64,000 bases of DNA, taken from NCBI GenBank assembly GCA_002600635.1, contig CP021375.1, positions 1 to 64,000 of the forward strand. Reading direction: 5' to 3'. The position numbers and the translations under genes were made by a program. This DNA is from Rhizobium sp. ACO-34A (lineage in GTDB: Bacteria; Pseudomonadota; Alphaproteobacteria; Rhizobiales; Rhizobiaceae). The notes under the pieces are model-generated. The model did no database searches. It was not told the origin of the DNA and worked only from the letters and a program-made list of their open reading frames with translations. Positions 44,571-55,040 of the stretch are shown in pieces (the stretch's first letter is position 1; the number at the start of each line of letters is the position of its first letter).

Positions 44571-47195
44571 ATGGCAGAGGACAGTCTCACTACCTACAGG
44601 ACCAGGCGCGACTTCCGCCGTACCCCGGAGCCAAGCGGCAAGGCGCGTGTGAAGCCTTCAAAGCGTGGACGTTTCGTCATTCAGAAACATGACGCCACGC
44701 GTCTGCACTACGATCTTCGCCTGGAATTGAACGGTGTGTTCAAGTCTTGGGCTGTGACAAGAGGCCCGTCGCTTGATCCTCGCGACAAACGTCTCGCCGT
44801 TGAGGTGGAGGATCATCCGCTTGATTATGGTGATTTCGAAGGAACCATTCCGAAAGGCCAATATGGCGGCGGCACGGTCATGCTCTGGGATCGCGGTTAC
44901 TGGGAGCCTGAAGGAGATGAGCCGGTCGAACACGCGCTATCGAGGGGAGACCTGAAGTTCGTTCTGCATGGCAAACGGCTGAAGGGCAGTTTCGTGCTGG
45001 TGCGCATGCGCGACGACCGCATTTCGAAGAAGCGCCCCAACTGGCTCCTGATCAAGCATCCGGATGGGCATTCGGTAGAGGCGGACGGAGCGGCAACCCT
45101 GGAGAAGAACACGACCTCTGTCGCATCCGGTCGCAATATGACGGAGATAGCAGAGGGCAGGGGACGCAGGCCTACCCCTTTCATGGCGAGCAAAGCCGAC
45201 GTGACCGCGGACGCGACCTGGCCGAGAACGCGAGCGCCAAAAATCGAACGAAAGCCTTCCGCGAAGGCCAGGTCATCCGATGCGGATGCTTTGCCGGCCT
45301 TTATCGAACCCCAGTTTTGTCAGATCATGGCGCGCCCGCCCGCCGGCAACACTTGGGTTCACGAAATCAAGCTGGACGGCTACAGGATCCAGGTGCGCGT
45401 GGTCGATGGCGAGGCTTGCCTGAAAACCCGCAACGGCCTTGACTGGACTTCGAGATTTGCGGCGATCGCGACAATGGCGTCGAAGCTGCCGGACTGCATT
45501 CTCGATGGTGAAATCTGCGCGCTCGACGAAAACGGTGCGCCGGACTTTGGCGCGCTTCAGGCAGCTCTTGCCGAGGATCAGACGGATGATCTCGTCTATT
45601 TCGCATTCGACCTGCTTTTCGAAGGTTCCCTCGACTGGCGTCCACGATCGCTAGTGCAGCGCAAGGAAGGCTTGCAGAACCTTCTGGAGCATGCCCCGGC
45701 TGATCGGCGCCTTCGTTTCGTCGAACACTTCCAATCCGGCGGCGATGCCGTCCTTCGCTCCGCCTGCAGGCTGTCTCTGGAAGGGATCGTTTCGAAGCAG
45801 GCAGATGCTCCCTATCGATCCGGGCGAAGCGCAAGCTGGGTCAAGTCGAAATGCCGTGCCGGCCATGAAGTCGTCCTTGGCGGCTACGCCACCACGAACG
45901 GCAGGTTCCGTTCATTACTGGCAGGGGTCTACCGTGGAGATCATCTGGTCTATGTCGGCCGGGTCGGTACCGGCTTCGCTTCCCGCAAGGTGAACTCCCT
46001 GCTTTCCGTCCTGAAAGCGCATGAAACCGGCCGGTCTCCATTCAGCGGGGTGGGGGCGCCAGGAAAGGAGAATGCGGTGATCTGGCTACGGCCCGATCTG
46101 GTAGCCGAGATCGAGTTTGCAGGCTGGACAGCCGATGGACTCGTGCGGCAGGCCGCTTTCAAGGGCCTGAGGGAGGACAAACCCGCTGCGGATGTGAAGG
46201 TCGAAAAACCCGCCTCGCCGGAAAAGCCGGCCATGCCTGATCTGGAGCCGGTAGTCACCGTAACGCGCGCTAAGGGTGCCAAGGCAGAGGTGATGGGCGT
46301 CCTCGTCTCCAGTCCGGCCAAGGCGCTCTGGCCGGACGCCGGAGATGGCGAACCCGTCACCAAGGAAGATCTCGCGCTTTATTACGAAGCGGTGGGTTCA
46401 AGGCTTATCGATCATGTCAAAGGACGGCCCTGCTCAATCGTACGTGCACCTGACGGCATCGGCGGAGAACTTTTCTTCCAGCGGCATGCGATGTCGGGGA
46501 CTTCCAATCTGCTCGAACAGGTCAGGATCTCTGGTGACCGGAAGCCTTATCTGCAGGTCGAGAGAATAGAGGGTCTCATTGCGATCGCGCAACTCGGGGG
46601 AGTCGAGCTCCATCCCTGGAATTGCGTACCCGGAAAACCCGAGATCCCCGGTCGTCTGGTGTTCGATCTCGATCCAGGTCCGAACGTACAGTTTTCAAGC
46701 GTGGTCGCGACGGCTCGCGAATTGCACGAACGCCTCGAAGATCTCGGCCTCACCAGTTTCTGCAAGACCACCGGAGGCAAGGGGCTGCACGTCGTCGTGC
46801 CGCTTGCCGTTGACACAAAGCATCCTTTGACATGGGCTGAGGCAAAAGGATTTGCCCATAACCTTTGCCAGATCATGTCCCGCGACAATCCGGACCTTTC
46901 CCTGATCAAGATGACCAAGAGCCTTCGGCAGGGACGGATCTTCCTGGATTATCTGCGTAACGATCGCATGGCGACAGCCGTGGCGCCGCTATCGCCGCGC
47001 GCACGGCCTGGAGCTACCGTTTCGATGCCGCTCACCTGGAGCCAGGTCAAGGTCGGTCTCGATCCGAAACGTTTCACGGTTCGAACTGTCCCGGCCCTCC
47101 TTCGAAAGACGCTGGCGTGGCGCGACTATAACGACGGCGCGTGTCGGCTGGAGCCGGCGATCAAACGCCTTGCAAAGGCGCGATGGTCGACGTGA
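44571..47195 (+). CDS. ligD: Multi-domain ATP-dependent DNA ligase LigD
   Basis: The 874-aa repair enzyme of bacterial non-homologous end joining has three domains in the order phosphoesterase, ligase, polymerase. The phosphoesterase domain (about 25-190) shows [15 protein letters not shown]. The ligase domain (about 250-530) has the adenylated lysine K267 in HEIKLDGYR. The polymerase/primase domain (about 580-870) has [13 protein letters not shown] and [21 protein letters not shown] precedes the ATG. No ku gene is in the window. The adjacent topoisomerase and stress genes suggest a DNA-repair role in desiccation or stationary phase. Confidence 0.95.
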   Translation: MAEDSLTTYRTRRDFRRTPEPSGKARVKPSKRGRFVIQKHDATRLHYDLRLELNGVFKSWAVTRGPSLDPRDKRLAVEVEDHPLDYGDFEGTIPKGQYGGGTVMLWDRGYWEPEGDEPVEHALSRGDLKFVLHGKRLKGSFVLVRMRDDRISKKRPNWLLIKHPDGHSVEADGAATLEKNTTSVASGRNMTEIAEGRGRRPTPFMASKADVTADATWPRTRAPKIERKPSAKARSSDADALPAFIEPQFCQIMARPPAGNTWVHEIKLDGYRIQVRVVDGEACLKTRNGLDWTSRFAAIATMASKLPDCILDGEICALDENGAPDFGALQAALAEDQTDDLVYFAFDLLFEGSLDWRPRSLVQRKEGLQNLLEHAPADRRLRFVEHFQSGGDAVLRSACRLSLEGIVSKQADAPYRSGRSASWVKSKCRAGHEVVLGGYATTNGRFRSLLAGVYRGDHLVYVGRVGTGFASRKVNSLLSVLKAHETGRSPFSGVGAPGKENAVIWLRPDLVAEIEFAGWTADGLVRQAAFKGLREDKPAADVKVEKPASPEKPAMPDLEPVVTVTRAKGAKAEVMGVLVSSPAKALWPDAGDGEPVTKEDLALYYEAVGSRLIDHVKGRPCSIVRAPDGIGGELFFQRHAMSGTSNLLEQVRISGDRKPYLQVERIEGLIAIAQLGGVELHPWNCVPGKPEIPGRLVFDLDPGPNVQFSSVVATARELHERLEDLGLTSFCKTTGGKGLHVVVPLAVDTKHPLTWAEAKGFAHNLCQIMSRDNPDLSLIKMTKSLRQGRIFLDYLRNDRMATAVAPLSPRARPGATVSMPLTWSQVKVGLDPKRFTVRTVPALLRKTLAWRDYNDGACRLEPAIKRLAKARWST

Positions 47196-47210
47196 GCAGG
47201 GGAGCGAGGG

Positions 47211-48347
47211 GTGCGAAGGCCTGCCTTTGCGCCGGCGGTCGGAAACTCCATGAAGGCGAGAGAGTATCAGAAAAAGCGAAGGTCAGCACAAGCCACGGCA
47301 ACTGCGCAAGATCGGAACAGGTCCAGCGATCCTTCCTCGCTCGTGTATGGTACTTCCCTGGATGGAGGCATAGTGCGCAAGCCCGGAAAGAGCGGCTTTC
47401 TGTATTTTACCGCGACCGGCCATCGCGTACGTGACCGAGGTGAACTGGCTCGCATTGCGGCTCTCGCCATACCGCCCGCCTACCAGGAAGTGGTAATTTC
47501 TGCCGATCCGAATTCCCATCTGCAGGCGATCGGAACCGATGCGCGGGGCAGGCGGCAGTACAGGTATCACCCCGATTGGGCGGCAGAGCGCGAGAAGACC
47601 AAGTTCGACAAGCTGGCGAGCTTCGCCGAAAGCCTGCCCGACATAAGGCAACGGGTCGATCTGGACCTGCGCGCACGCAAGATATCGCTCGAAAAGGTTC
47701 TGGCGACCGTCGTGCACGTCCTCGACAATCTCTACATTCGCGTTGGAAATGAGCGCTATGCCAGTTCAAACGGCTCCTTTGGCCTTACCACTCTGCGAAA
47801 TCGTCACGTGAAGATTGAAGGTTCGCTGGTCAAATTTCGCTTTCGCGGCAAGTCTGGCAAGGTGTGGAATATTTCCCACACGGACAGACGTCTCGCCGCA
47901 GCACTCAAGAGGCTGCAGGAGTTGCCGGGCCAGAACCTTTTCCAATACCTCGACGATGACGGTTTGCCCCGGCAGCTTACTTCGCAGGACGTCAACGACT
48001 ACATCCGAGAGGCGTCCGGCAAGGATTTCACTTCACGTCAGTTTCGCACTTGGGCGGCCACATGCATGACCGCCTTCGCACTCGCGGCCATCGAGGTTGC
48101 GCCCGGCAGGCATGAGAGAGCTCGTCAGATAAACTCGGTTGTCGATGCCGTGGCCACAAGGCTGGTGAACACCCGCTCCGTTTGCAGAAACTCCTACGTC
48201 CATCCACGCGTGTTCGAAGAATTCGAAGCCGGCACGCTTCCACGAATGCGCGGGATGGGCAAGACACGCAGTACCCGATTGCTGGACTGGTTGGATGGCG
48301 ACGAAATCTGTGTGCTGAAGTGGCTTTCGTCTCCGCCGAATGAATGA
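47211..48347 (+). CDS. DNA topoisomerase IB (poxvirus-like)
   Basis: The 378-aa type IB enzyme relaxes supercoils through a 3'-phosphotyrosine. The catalytic tyrosine is Y329 in CRNSYVHPRV; the arginine/lysine residues lie in RVGNERYASSNGSFGLTTLR and FTSRQFRTWAAT. The GTG start has AGGGGAG five bases upstream; an ATG at 47250 is the alternative. It begins 15 bp after ligD, so they probably form one operon, a pairing common in rhizobia. Confidence 0.93.
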   Translation: MRRPAFAPAVGNSMKAREYQKKRRSAQATATAQDRNRSSDPSSLVYGTSLDGGIVRKPGKSGFLYFTATGHRVRDRGELARIAALAIPPAYQEVVISADPNSHLQAIGTDARGRRQYRYHPDWAAEREKTKFDKLASFAESLPDIRQRVDLDLRARKISLEKVLATVVHVLDNLYIRVGNERYASSNGSFGLTTLRNRHVKIEGSLVKFRFRGKSGKVWNISHTDRRLAAALKRLQELPGQNLFQYLDDDGLPRQLTSQDVNDYIREASGKDFTSRQFRTWAATCMTAFALAAIEVAPGRHERARQINSVVDAVATRLVNTRSVCRNSYVHPRVFEEFEAGTLPRMRGMGKTRSTRLLDWLDGDEICVLKWLSSPPNE

Positions 48348-48496
48348 TGGAGGTGGTTGCTAACGGTCCTCGCGGCGATGCTGACCGCGGTTCTCGTTCT
48401 GTGTCGATCCATTGTGTTGCACTGTCCGTCGTCGAATGATTTGAGACTTTTTGGGCTTTGGAAGAATGGAGTTTCCGGCTCGGTCTGCGGGTTGAT

Positions 48497-49477
48497 TTAA
48501 GCTGCTTTGGCCTGGTGGTTCAAGCGGCGCTGTTTGATGGTGTCTCGTTTGATCCTTTCGCGTTCGAGCAGGATGGTCTGACCGCGCCCGAAGTAGACTT
48601 CGGCCGGGGTGAGATTGTCGAGGCTCTCGTGATATCGGCGATGATTGTAGTGCTCGACGAAGGCCGCGATCTGCGCTTCTAGGTCTTCCTGGAAGAAGTA
48701 GTTTTCGAGCAGGATGCGGTTCTTGAGTGTTTGGTGCCAACGCTCGATCTTGCCCTGCGTTTGCGGATGGCCGGGAGCACCGTGGACCTGGTCGATCTTG
48801 TATTTCTCCAGCCATTCACCGAGATCGGAGGCGACGTAACACGGGCCGTTGTCGGACAGCAGGCGTGGCCGGTGCTCGACCTTGACCTTGTCGCAGCCTG
48901 ATGCGGCCAATGCCAGATCGAGCGTGTCGGTGACGTCATCGACTTTCATGCCGGTGCACAGCTTCCAGGCGATGACGTAACGGGAATAGTCGTCGAGAAT
49001 GGTAGACAGGTAGAACCATCCCCAGCCAATGACCTTCAGATAGGTGAAGTCGGTTTGCCATATCTCGTTCGGCCGCGTGGTCTTGTCCTTGAACTCGTCG
49101 TTGGCCTTGATGACGATATAGGCAGGCGACGTAATCAGGTCATGGGCCTTGAGCAGGCGATAGACCGAAGCCTCTGACACAAAATAGCTTTCCGTGTCGG
49201 TGAACTTCACCGCCAGTTCGCGTGGCGAAAGATCGGCATGATCCAGCGCCATGGTGATGATCCGGTCCCTGACATCGTCGGGAATGCGGTTCCACACCCG
49301 TGATGGCGCAGACGTCCGGTCTTCCAGACCTTCGACGCCATGGGTCTGGAAGCGATCATACCAGCGGTAGAAGGTCGGCCTTGGGATGCCGAGCTTGTCG
49401 AGGGTTTGCCTGGCCGACAGGTGCGCCTGCTCAACGAGCCGGATGATCTCAAGCTTTTCGGTAGCGGGATATCTCAT
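48497..49477 (-). CDS. IS transposase OrfB (copy 3)
   Basis: 326 aa, identical to the other OrfB copies, with the D-D(35)E catalytic residues intact. Confidence 0.93.
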   Translation of the reverse strand: MRYPATEKLEIIRLVEQAHLSARQTLDKLGIPRPTFYRWYDRFQTHGVEGLEDRTSAPSRVWNRIPDDVRDRIITMALDHADLSPRELAVKFTDTESYFVSEASVYRLLKAHDLITSPAYIVIKANDEFKDKTTRPNEIWQTDFTYLKVIGWGWFYLSTILDDYSRYVIAWKLCTGMKVDDVTDTLDLALAASGCDKVKVEHRPRLLSDNGPCYVASDLGEWLEKYKIDQVHGAPGHPQTQGKIERWHQTLKNRILLENYFFQEDLEAQIAAFVEHYNHRRYHESLDNLTPAEVYFGRGQTILLERERIKRDTIKQRRLNHQAKAA

Positions 49478-49848
49478 TCCTCGTCGCCCCCATCCCCGAT
49501 CATGCTTTTTTTGAGCAGGCGGTTCTCCAGGGTGAGATCGGCCAGCGCCTCTTTCAGGTCGCGGCTCTCCTTGCGCAGAGCCTTTACCTCGTCACTGGTC
49601 GCCGAGCGGGCGGTGTCGCCTGCAAGGCGCTTCTTGCCCGCTTCGAGGAATTCCTTCGACCAGCTATAATACAGGCTTTCGGTGATCCCCTCGCGGCGGC
49701 AGATCGCAGCGATGCTGTCTTCGCCACGCAGCCCTTCAAGCACGATGCGGATCTTCTCCTCCGACGAATGATGCTTGCGCGTGGCACGGCGGATGTCCTT
49801 GATCGTCTTTTCGGCCGCTGATGTTTGCGGCCCGGTTTTCTGTCTCAT
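49474..49848 (-). CDS. IS transposase OrfA (copy 3)
   Basis: 124 aa, identical to the other OrfA copies; its stop overlaps the orfB start by ATGA. Confidence 0.9.
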   Translation of the reverse strand: MRQKTGPQTSAAEKTIKDIRRATRKHHSSEEKIRIVLEGLRGEDSIAAICRREGITESLYYSWSKEFLEAGKKRLAGDTARSATSDEVKALRKESRDLKEALADLTLENRLLKKSMIGDGGDEE

Positions 49849-49937
49849 CTTCGCTTCCTTTGAATGAGCTACGATGAGCTGAAAATCCTCTCTTCTCAAT
49901 TAAACCAGTTCTGTCTCAAGGGCGCTGATGTCCGACA

Positions 49938-50246
49938 GAGGGCGATCCGGATCTCCTCGGTATGGATGACACGGCCCGAATTGAGGGAGCGCGCGACCTG
50001 ATTGAGGTTGATACCGATCATCCGCATGTCTTCGTGAAGCACCTGAAGGGCGGCCCGATCATCAGCCGTGAAGATCGGACGGACGCCAGCACCTTCCAGA
50101 AGCAGACCCCGAAAGAAGGCTGACGCGGACATGCCAGCGTCCTTGGCGGCCGCCTCGATCGCGAGGCGCTCGCCATCGGAAACGCGCGCGTTCAATTGAC
50201 GTGCCTTGCCTCCTGCAGGAGCCGCTTTGCGAGGCCGCTTAGTCAA
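49938..50246 (-). pseudogene. MobC-like plasmid mobilisation protein, 3' end lost at IS copy 3
   Basis: About 103 codons remain: a basic start (MTKRPRKAAPAGGKARQLNA), a ribbon-helix-helix-like segment (ARVSDGERLAIEAAAKDAGM, SASAFFRGLLLEGAG) and the MobC pattern MRMIGINLNQVARSLNSG. MobC proteins help relaxases open oriT. The frame runs into the IS and stops after a few IS-encoded residues. No relaxase gene is present. This is evidence of plasmid ancestry. Confidence 0.75.
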
Positions 50247-51156
50247 TCAATGCAATCCAATCCGATTCCGATCGCTGGCCTGTCCGGCAATGTCAGCAAA
50301 GATGTATATCATTTTTGCGTATCCTGCCTAAGATAGAAACAATCAAAAGCCTCCGCCGAACAGAAGTCGGCCAAAGGGCGTCATCGTGGATGTCGGGCTA
50401 TCGCCCTCGGGTGCCTCCGGCCGGGCGCTCATCAGGGTTCACCGCCAAAGCCGCTCGTCGCTTTCGATGCGGCGAGCCGTACCGACCTCAAGGGACGCTC
50501 CGTTCCCAGCCTCCTGCGCAGCTTCGGAGCTCCTCTCAGGAACGACCGAGACAACGGATCTCGGTCCCCCTGTTTTGCCGTCATCGCCTGTTGGGTGCAC
50601 GTGAACAAAAGCACTGTCGATGATCGGGATTGTCACCATCCTATACAGTGGTGACATCGTCCATCGGTCGATCCGCCCCCCTGCCTTTCGCCATCGCGAG
50701 AAGTGACGGTGGAAAATGGTGCCGGCACTATCTCGCCAGTCGTCCCAACGGCTCAGGACGGGAACCATGCCGCCGGCGCTCAAGAATTTGGGTGCAAAGC
50801 AAAACGACCTTCAGGCAAGCGCCGTAGATCTATTCGGAGAGGCGGTAAGCGCTGCGAAAAAGCTGCCGACAAGAAAGGAGAGGGCCGATCCTCGATATCT
50901 TCCAGGCCACAATTCCAGATCCGGAAGGATTTGGCCTGCTGCCGCTAACAGGGGCGGTTCCGGCCGAGCAGTGACGGTCGAAAGGATAAAATCGCCCACA
51001 ATATGCTATCTCATTCTCGGTCCGCTCTCTTTGCTGTGCGGACGAGCGCTGTAAGTAAATAAATTCCCATACATTCGCAGGGTTGTATGCAGGGAGACAA
51101 ACAATCCATTATATGAAGTATACTGAAGCTTATGAGATACTCCAAAAGGCGGTTTT
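50247..51156. other. Intergenic region with transposase remnant
   Basis: About 900 bases without an intact gene. It holds the decayed IS5-type piece listed separately; the last ~150 bases before the secretion genes are AT-rich and probably contain their promoter. Confidence 0.4.
50439..50783 (-). pseudogene. IS5-family transposase remnant
   Basis: Pieces resembling the IS5/IS427 type can be read: GTIFHRHFSRWRKAGG (like the conserved T..NR..RW...G) and MVTIPIIDSAFVHVHPTGDD (like the first catalytic Asp region IDS..VRVH..GA). Downstream the reading becomes disordered and no further catalytic motifs are found. A decayed fragment. Confidence 0.45.
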
Positions 51157-52911
51157 ATGGCATTCCCTGGCTTAACCGCATCTCGCTTTGCCGGCGTGTT
51201 AGTAGGGCTTGGAATCTTCTCCTGTAGTATCAGTCTCCTTGCCCTTGCTGGACCTCTTTTCATGCTGGAGGTCTATGACCGGGTCATCCCAAGTGGAAGC
51301 GTCCCGACCCTCGTAGCCCTCCTTCTCCTTGTCGCCGGGCTTTACAGTATTTCTGGTTTCCTGGAAATCGTACGCGGTCGGGTGATGAGTCGGGTCGCGG
51401 GGATCTTTGATTCGGCGATCTCAGAACGAGTGGCGGGAGTGATCGCGGGAGCACCGTTGCGTATGCAATGGACCGGGGACGTTCTCAAGGCCGCACAGGA
51501 AGCAGACCAAATCCGGACATTTCTGGCCGGTCCCGGCCCCACTGTCTTGTTCGATTTGCCCTGGATGCCAGTTTATCTGGCAATCTGCTTCTTTCTGCAT
51601 CCATTAATCGGCTGGCTGGCTGCCGGAACGATGATTTCACTCGTGCTACTCACGGCTATCGCCGATCTTCTGACGCGGCGCAACACGAAAGGCGCGGCCG
51701 AAGCATTGTCGAATCGCAACCGATTTGGTGAGGCCGCCAACCGCAATGCAGAAACGATTGCCGCAATGGGCTTGCTTCCGATGGTAAGTGAGACATGGCA
51801 GAAACTGCATTTGAGTACCATCGACCTGCAACGCAAAACTGGCGATATCGCCGGATTGTTTGGCGGCTTGTCGAAGACTATTCGTCAGATGGTGCAATCC
51901 GGTTCGTTGGCGCTGGGCGCCTGGCTTGTCATTCAGGGAGACATGACAGGTGGTTCGATCATAGCGGCATCGATTATCATTGCACGGGCTCTTCAACCAA
52001 TCGAACTGGCCATTGCCAACTGGCGCAATATGATCGCCGCACGCCAAGCTTGGCAACGTCTTAATGCGGTGTTCAAGCTCTTTCCAGAGGAACGGGAGCG
52101 CACCAACTTGCCGGCACCTGGGAAGTTTATTGCCGTCGAGGGTGTGTTTACCGCTCCCCCAGGTGAACGGAACAAAATGACCGTTCAAAATATCAGTTTC
52201 CGCGCCGAAGCAGGCACGGTGATCGGGGTTGTCGGGCCCAGTGCATCAGGAAAGTCCTCTCTTGTCCGCGTTATCGCGGGTGTTTGGCCTGCGCTTCGGG
52301 GTCATGTCCGCCTGGATGGTGCGGCTCTTGATCAATGGGTGCCGAGGGACCGCGGTCGGCATATCGGTTACATGCCCCAAAACTCTGACCTTTTTCCCGG
52401 CACGATAGCCGAGAACATCGCCCGCCTCGATAAGGCTGCACCCCATGAAGTGATCATAGCCGCCGCCCAGGCCGCAGGCGTGCACGACATGATCGTTGCG
52501 TTGCCCGATGGCTATGAAACACAGGTGGGCGAGGGTGGCATGAACCTGTCGGCTGGCCAACGCCAGAGGATCGCACTTGCTCGTGCCCTTTATGGTGATC
52601 CGTTTCTCATTGTGCTGGATGAGCCGAACTCAAATCTCGATGCCGATGGCGACAGGGCGCTCGAACAGGCCATTGCCCGTGTCAAGGCGCGGGGCGGGGT
52701 CGTCATCGTCGTTGCTCATCGGAACAGCATTCTATCACAACTGGACATGCTTCTGGTGATGGAAGGCGGCATGGCCAAGGCATTTGGACCACGCGATGCC
52801 GTTCTCAAATCTCTCCAACAACAACAGCTTCAGCGCACCCGGCCGACGCGCTCGTCACCAACACCTGTCCTGGCGGTGGTCGATGGTGGGGAAGTGGCAA
52901 ATGAGAACTGA
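51157..52911 (+). CDS. prsD: Type I secretion ABC transporter (PrtD/PrsD type)
   Basis: The 584-aa product has a transmembrane domain of about six helices (residues 10-300) and an ATPase domain with Walker A GPSASGKSS, signature NLSAGQRQRIALARAL, Walker B LIVLDEPNSNLD and H-loop VVAHRN. It energises one-step export across both membranes with the membrane fusion protein encoded next and an outer-membrane TolC elsewhere. The RTX protein and glucanase downstream are likely cargo. In rhizobia PrsD/PrsE exports EPS glycanases and adhesins. Overlaps the next gene by 11 bp. Confidence 0.92.
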   Translation: MAFPGLTASRFAGVLVGLGIFSCSISLLALAGPLFMLEVYDRVIPSGSVPTLVALLLLVAGLYSISGFLEIVRGRVMSRVAGIFDSAISERVAGVIAGAPLRMQWTGDVLKAAQEADQIRTFLAGPGPTVLFDLPWMPVYLAICFFLHPLIGWLAAGTMISLVLLTAIADLLTRRNTKGAAEALSNRNRFGEAANRNAETIAAMGLLPMVSETWQKLHLSTIDLQRKTGDIAGLFGGLSKTIRQMVQSGSLALGAWLVIQGDMTGGSIIAASIIIARALQPIELAIANWRNMIAARQAWQRLNAVFKLFPEERERTNLPAPGKFIAVEGVFTAPPGERNKMTVQNISFRAEAGTVIGVVGPSASGKSSLVRVIAGVWPALRGHVRLDGAALDQWVPRDRGRHIGYMPQNSDLFPGTIAENIARLDKAAPHEVIIAAAQAAGVHDMIVALPDGYETQVGEGGMNLSAGQRQRIALARALYGDPFLIVLDEPNSNLDADGDRALEQAIARVKARGGVVIVVAHRNSILSQLDMLLVMEGGMAKAFGPRDAVLKSLQQQQLQRTRPTRSSPTPVLAVVDGGEVANEN

Positions 52912-54214
52912 TCCGCATTTGGATCTCGTCCGGTCGGTCCGGCGAAACCTGCTCGCCGGAACTGCGGGCATCCTGTTCGTGTTCGGTGGTGCTGGCGGTT
53001 GGGCTGCTACGACGGAGCTTTCAAGCGCCGTCGTCTCGTCGGGTACGCTGGTCGTCGAAGGCAATGCAAAGAAGGTCCAGCATCCGGAGGGCGGGATCAT
53101 CACCGAACTTCTGGTGCATGAAGGCCAGCAGGTCACCGCCGGCGAAACGATTATCCGGATGGACGACACAGCCGCGCGCGCAGGCCTTGCGGCCGTCGAA
53201 AAGAACATCATCCAGCTTCTCGCGCGGCAAGCCCGGCTCGAAGCCGAACGGGATGGTCTAACAACCGTGGAAGTTCCCGAAGAACTGAATAATCGTCTCC
53301 GTACCGGAGACGCTACCTCGCTGATGGCAAGTGAACGCCGTCTGTTTATGGATCGGCGCTCTTCCCGCGACGGCCAGAAGGCGCAATTAGCAGAACAGGT
53401 GGATCAGTTGAGGGAACAGATCACCGGGCTTGAGGTGCAACGTCAGGCAAACGACGACGAGATGGCCCTCATCGCCAAAGAACTGGAAGGAAAGCGCCGT
53501 CTTTACGAACTTGGTGTCATCACCTTGAACCAGGTCAATACGCTCGATCGCAACGCAACCCGTTTGCGGGGCGAAGGTGGCCAGCTGGTCGCCTCCATCG
53601 CGACATCGCGGGGTAAGATTGCCGAACTGGAACTGCAGGTTCTTCAGGTCGATCAGGAATTACGAACGGAGGTGGCTGCGGAGTTGCGGGATGTCGCCAA
53701 CCAGCTTGCCACCCTAGCCGAGGACGAGGTGACGGCTCGCGACCGGCTGAAGCATTCTGTGGTCAAGGCCCCAATCTCAGGCGTCGTCCATATGCTCTCC
53801 GTTCACACTGTCGGTGGGGTCGTGACGACGGCTGAGACCTTGATGGAGATAGTACCGCAATCGTCTGCCTTGACGGTCGAGGCGCATGTTTCTCCGCAAG
53901 ACATCGATCAGATCGCGATCGGTCAGGCTACCAGGCTTCGCTTCACGGCTTTCAACCGCAACACCACACCGGAGGCTTCGGGGTTGGTCATTCGTGTATC
54001 AGCCGATCTCGAAACTGACCAGCAAACCGGAATAAATTTCTACCGCGTAGCTATCTCCATCGCGGATAGAGAAGTCCAGCAACTGCCGACAGGCCTTGCC
54101 CTCCTTCCCGGCATGCCGGTTGAAACGTTTATCGTAATTGGCGACCGTTCCGTCGCATCCTATTTCATGAAACCTATGCGGGATCACGCAAACCGGGTCT
54201 TCAGAGAGGATTGA
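52901..54214 (+). CDS. prsE: Type I secretion membrane fusion protein (HlyD/PrsE type)
   Basis: The 437-aa product has a single N-terminal membrane helix (LLAGTAGILFVFGGAGGWAA), a lipoyl-like segment VQHPEGGIITELLVHEGQQV, a long coiled coil (about residues 110-300) and a beta-barrel C-terminus. It bridges the ABC transporter and the outer-membrane channel. GGGGAAG precedes the chosen ATG, which lies inside the end of prsD. Confidence 0.92.
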   Translation: MRTDPHLDLVRSVRRNLLAGTAGILFVFGGAGGWAATTELSSAVVSSGTLVVEGNAKKVQHPEGGIITELLVHEGQQVTAGETIIRMDDTAARAGLAAVEKNIIQLLARQARLEAERDGLTTVEVPEELNNRLRTGDATSLMASERRLFMDRRSSRDGQKAQLAEQVDQLREQITGLEVQRQANDDEMALIAKELEGKRRLYELGVITLNQVNTLDRNATRLRGEGGQLVASIATSRGKIAELELQVLQVDQELRTEVAAELRDVANQLATLAEDEVTARDRLKHSVVKAPISGVVHMLSVHTVGGVVTTAETLMEIVPQSSALTVEAHVSPQDIDQIAIGQATRLRFTAFNRNTTPEASGLVIRVSADLETDQQTGINFYRVAISIADREVQQLPTGLALLPGMPVETFIVIGDRSVASYFMKPMRDHANRVFRED

Positions 54215-54251
54215 GCCACATGCCTCAGGGTGAAACGACGTGGGGAAATTT

Positions 54252-55025
54252 ATGAACAGCCGTCTGAGAATACTTCAGAAAGCCAGCATGGCAACAGTAG
54301 CTTGCCTAGCACTCGGTGTTGGGGCTCCTCTTGTTGCAAGCTCTGTCGAAACCGCAGCCTTCGAAAAGAAAGTCGCTGCGCGGAACTCGGTTGCAGCATC
54401 GGAAATTGCCGAATGCGCCGGGCTCGACGCCGATAGCAAATTCGTTTCAGCGCATATCAAGAACGCTGGCTCAGAAACGAGTTTGCGCTTTCCTTACGAT
54501 TATCTCGTGCCGCTCGGCTTCGTCGATGGCGGAGTTCGCGAGGCGATCGTCTTTCAAGTCCACGGCGACACCTTCAAACCCTTCACGAGAGCACAGGAAA
54601 ACGCTCCGGAACAGAAGAAGCGATTCAAGGAAGGCTACCGTGACGCCTCAACAGTTCTCGTCAACATGATCTCTCCAGACAGAGTAAACACCTCTGTACA
54701 CAATATCGCGATCGCACTCCTTGAGCTTTACTATGGATCCGGCGCAAAGCTTGATGGCCCCGTCCTGCCAAACGGTCTCACCCGTCAGTCCGAAAGACCT
54801 CAACTGGGCCAGGATCTGTTCCTCGGGAAAAGGAATGGACGTGTGACCGATGTGATTTCCTGCAGCATCCCGGGACGTGTTCCGTCACCAAACTGCATGC
54901 AGAGATTCCGTCTCGAGAATATGAGCGTCAGCACAAGCTATCCCCGCTACAAACTTAACGAATGGGAATCCTTTCGAGATCGTAGCATCGCTTTGCTGAG
55001 CTGCTTTCGCCAATTAACCAAATAG
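54252..55025 (+). CDS. Secreted protein of unknown function (257 aa)
   Basis: Not recognised. A Sec signal peptide is visible (MNSRLRILQKASMATVACLA with cleavage near GAPLVASS). The mature part has four cysteines (ECAGL, ISCSI, NCMQ, LSCFR) that could form disulfides. GGGG lies before the ATG; a GTG four codons upstream is possible. It sits between the secretion apparatus and its RTX cargo, 15 bp before the RTX gene, so it may be an accessory factor for cargo. It has no RTX repeats and would use the Sec route itself. Confidence 0.75.
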   Translation: MNSRLRILQKASMATVACLALGVGAPLVASSVETAAFEKKVAARNSVAASEIAECAGLDADSKFVSAHIKNAGSETSLRFPYDYLVPLGFVDGGVREAIVFQVHGDTFKPFTRAQENAPEQKKRFKEGYRDASTVLVNMISPDRVNTSVHNIAIALLELYYGSGAKLDGPVLPNGLTRQSERPQLGQDLFLGKRNGRVTDVISCSIPGRVPSPNCMQRFRLENMSVSTSYPRYKLNEWESFRDRSIALLSCFRQLTK

Positions 55026-55040
55026 GAGCATTGTATTATC

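Larger units (their letters stand above)
48423..49937 (-). mobile_element. Two-ORF DDE insertion sequence, copy 3 (1515 bp)
   Basis: Same length and encoded proteins as copies 1 and 2, in the same orientation as copy 2. The flanks (GTTGCAC on one side, GAGGGCG on the other) are not direct repeats, so this copy lies at a rearrangement junction rather than a simple insertion. It separates the stress region from a truncated mobC-like gene. Confidence 0.93.

Noticed and set aside
48423..49937. Target duplication around IS copy 3
   Set aside because: The ten bases on each side do not match in any register, unlike copies 1 and 2.
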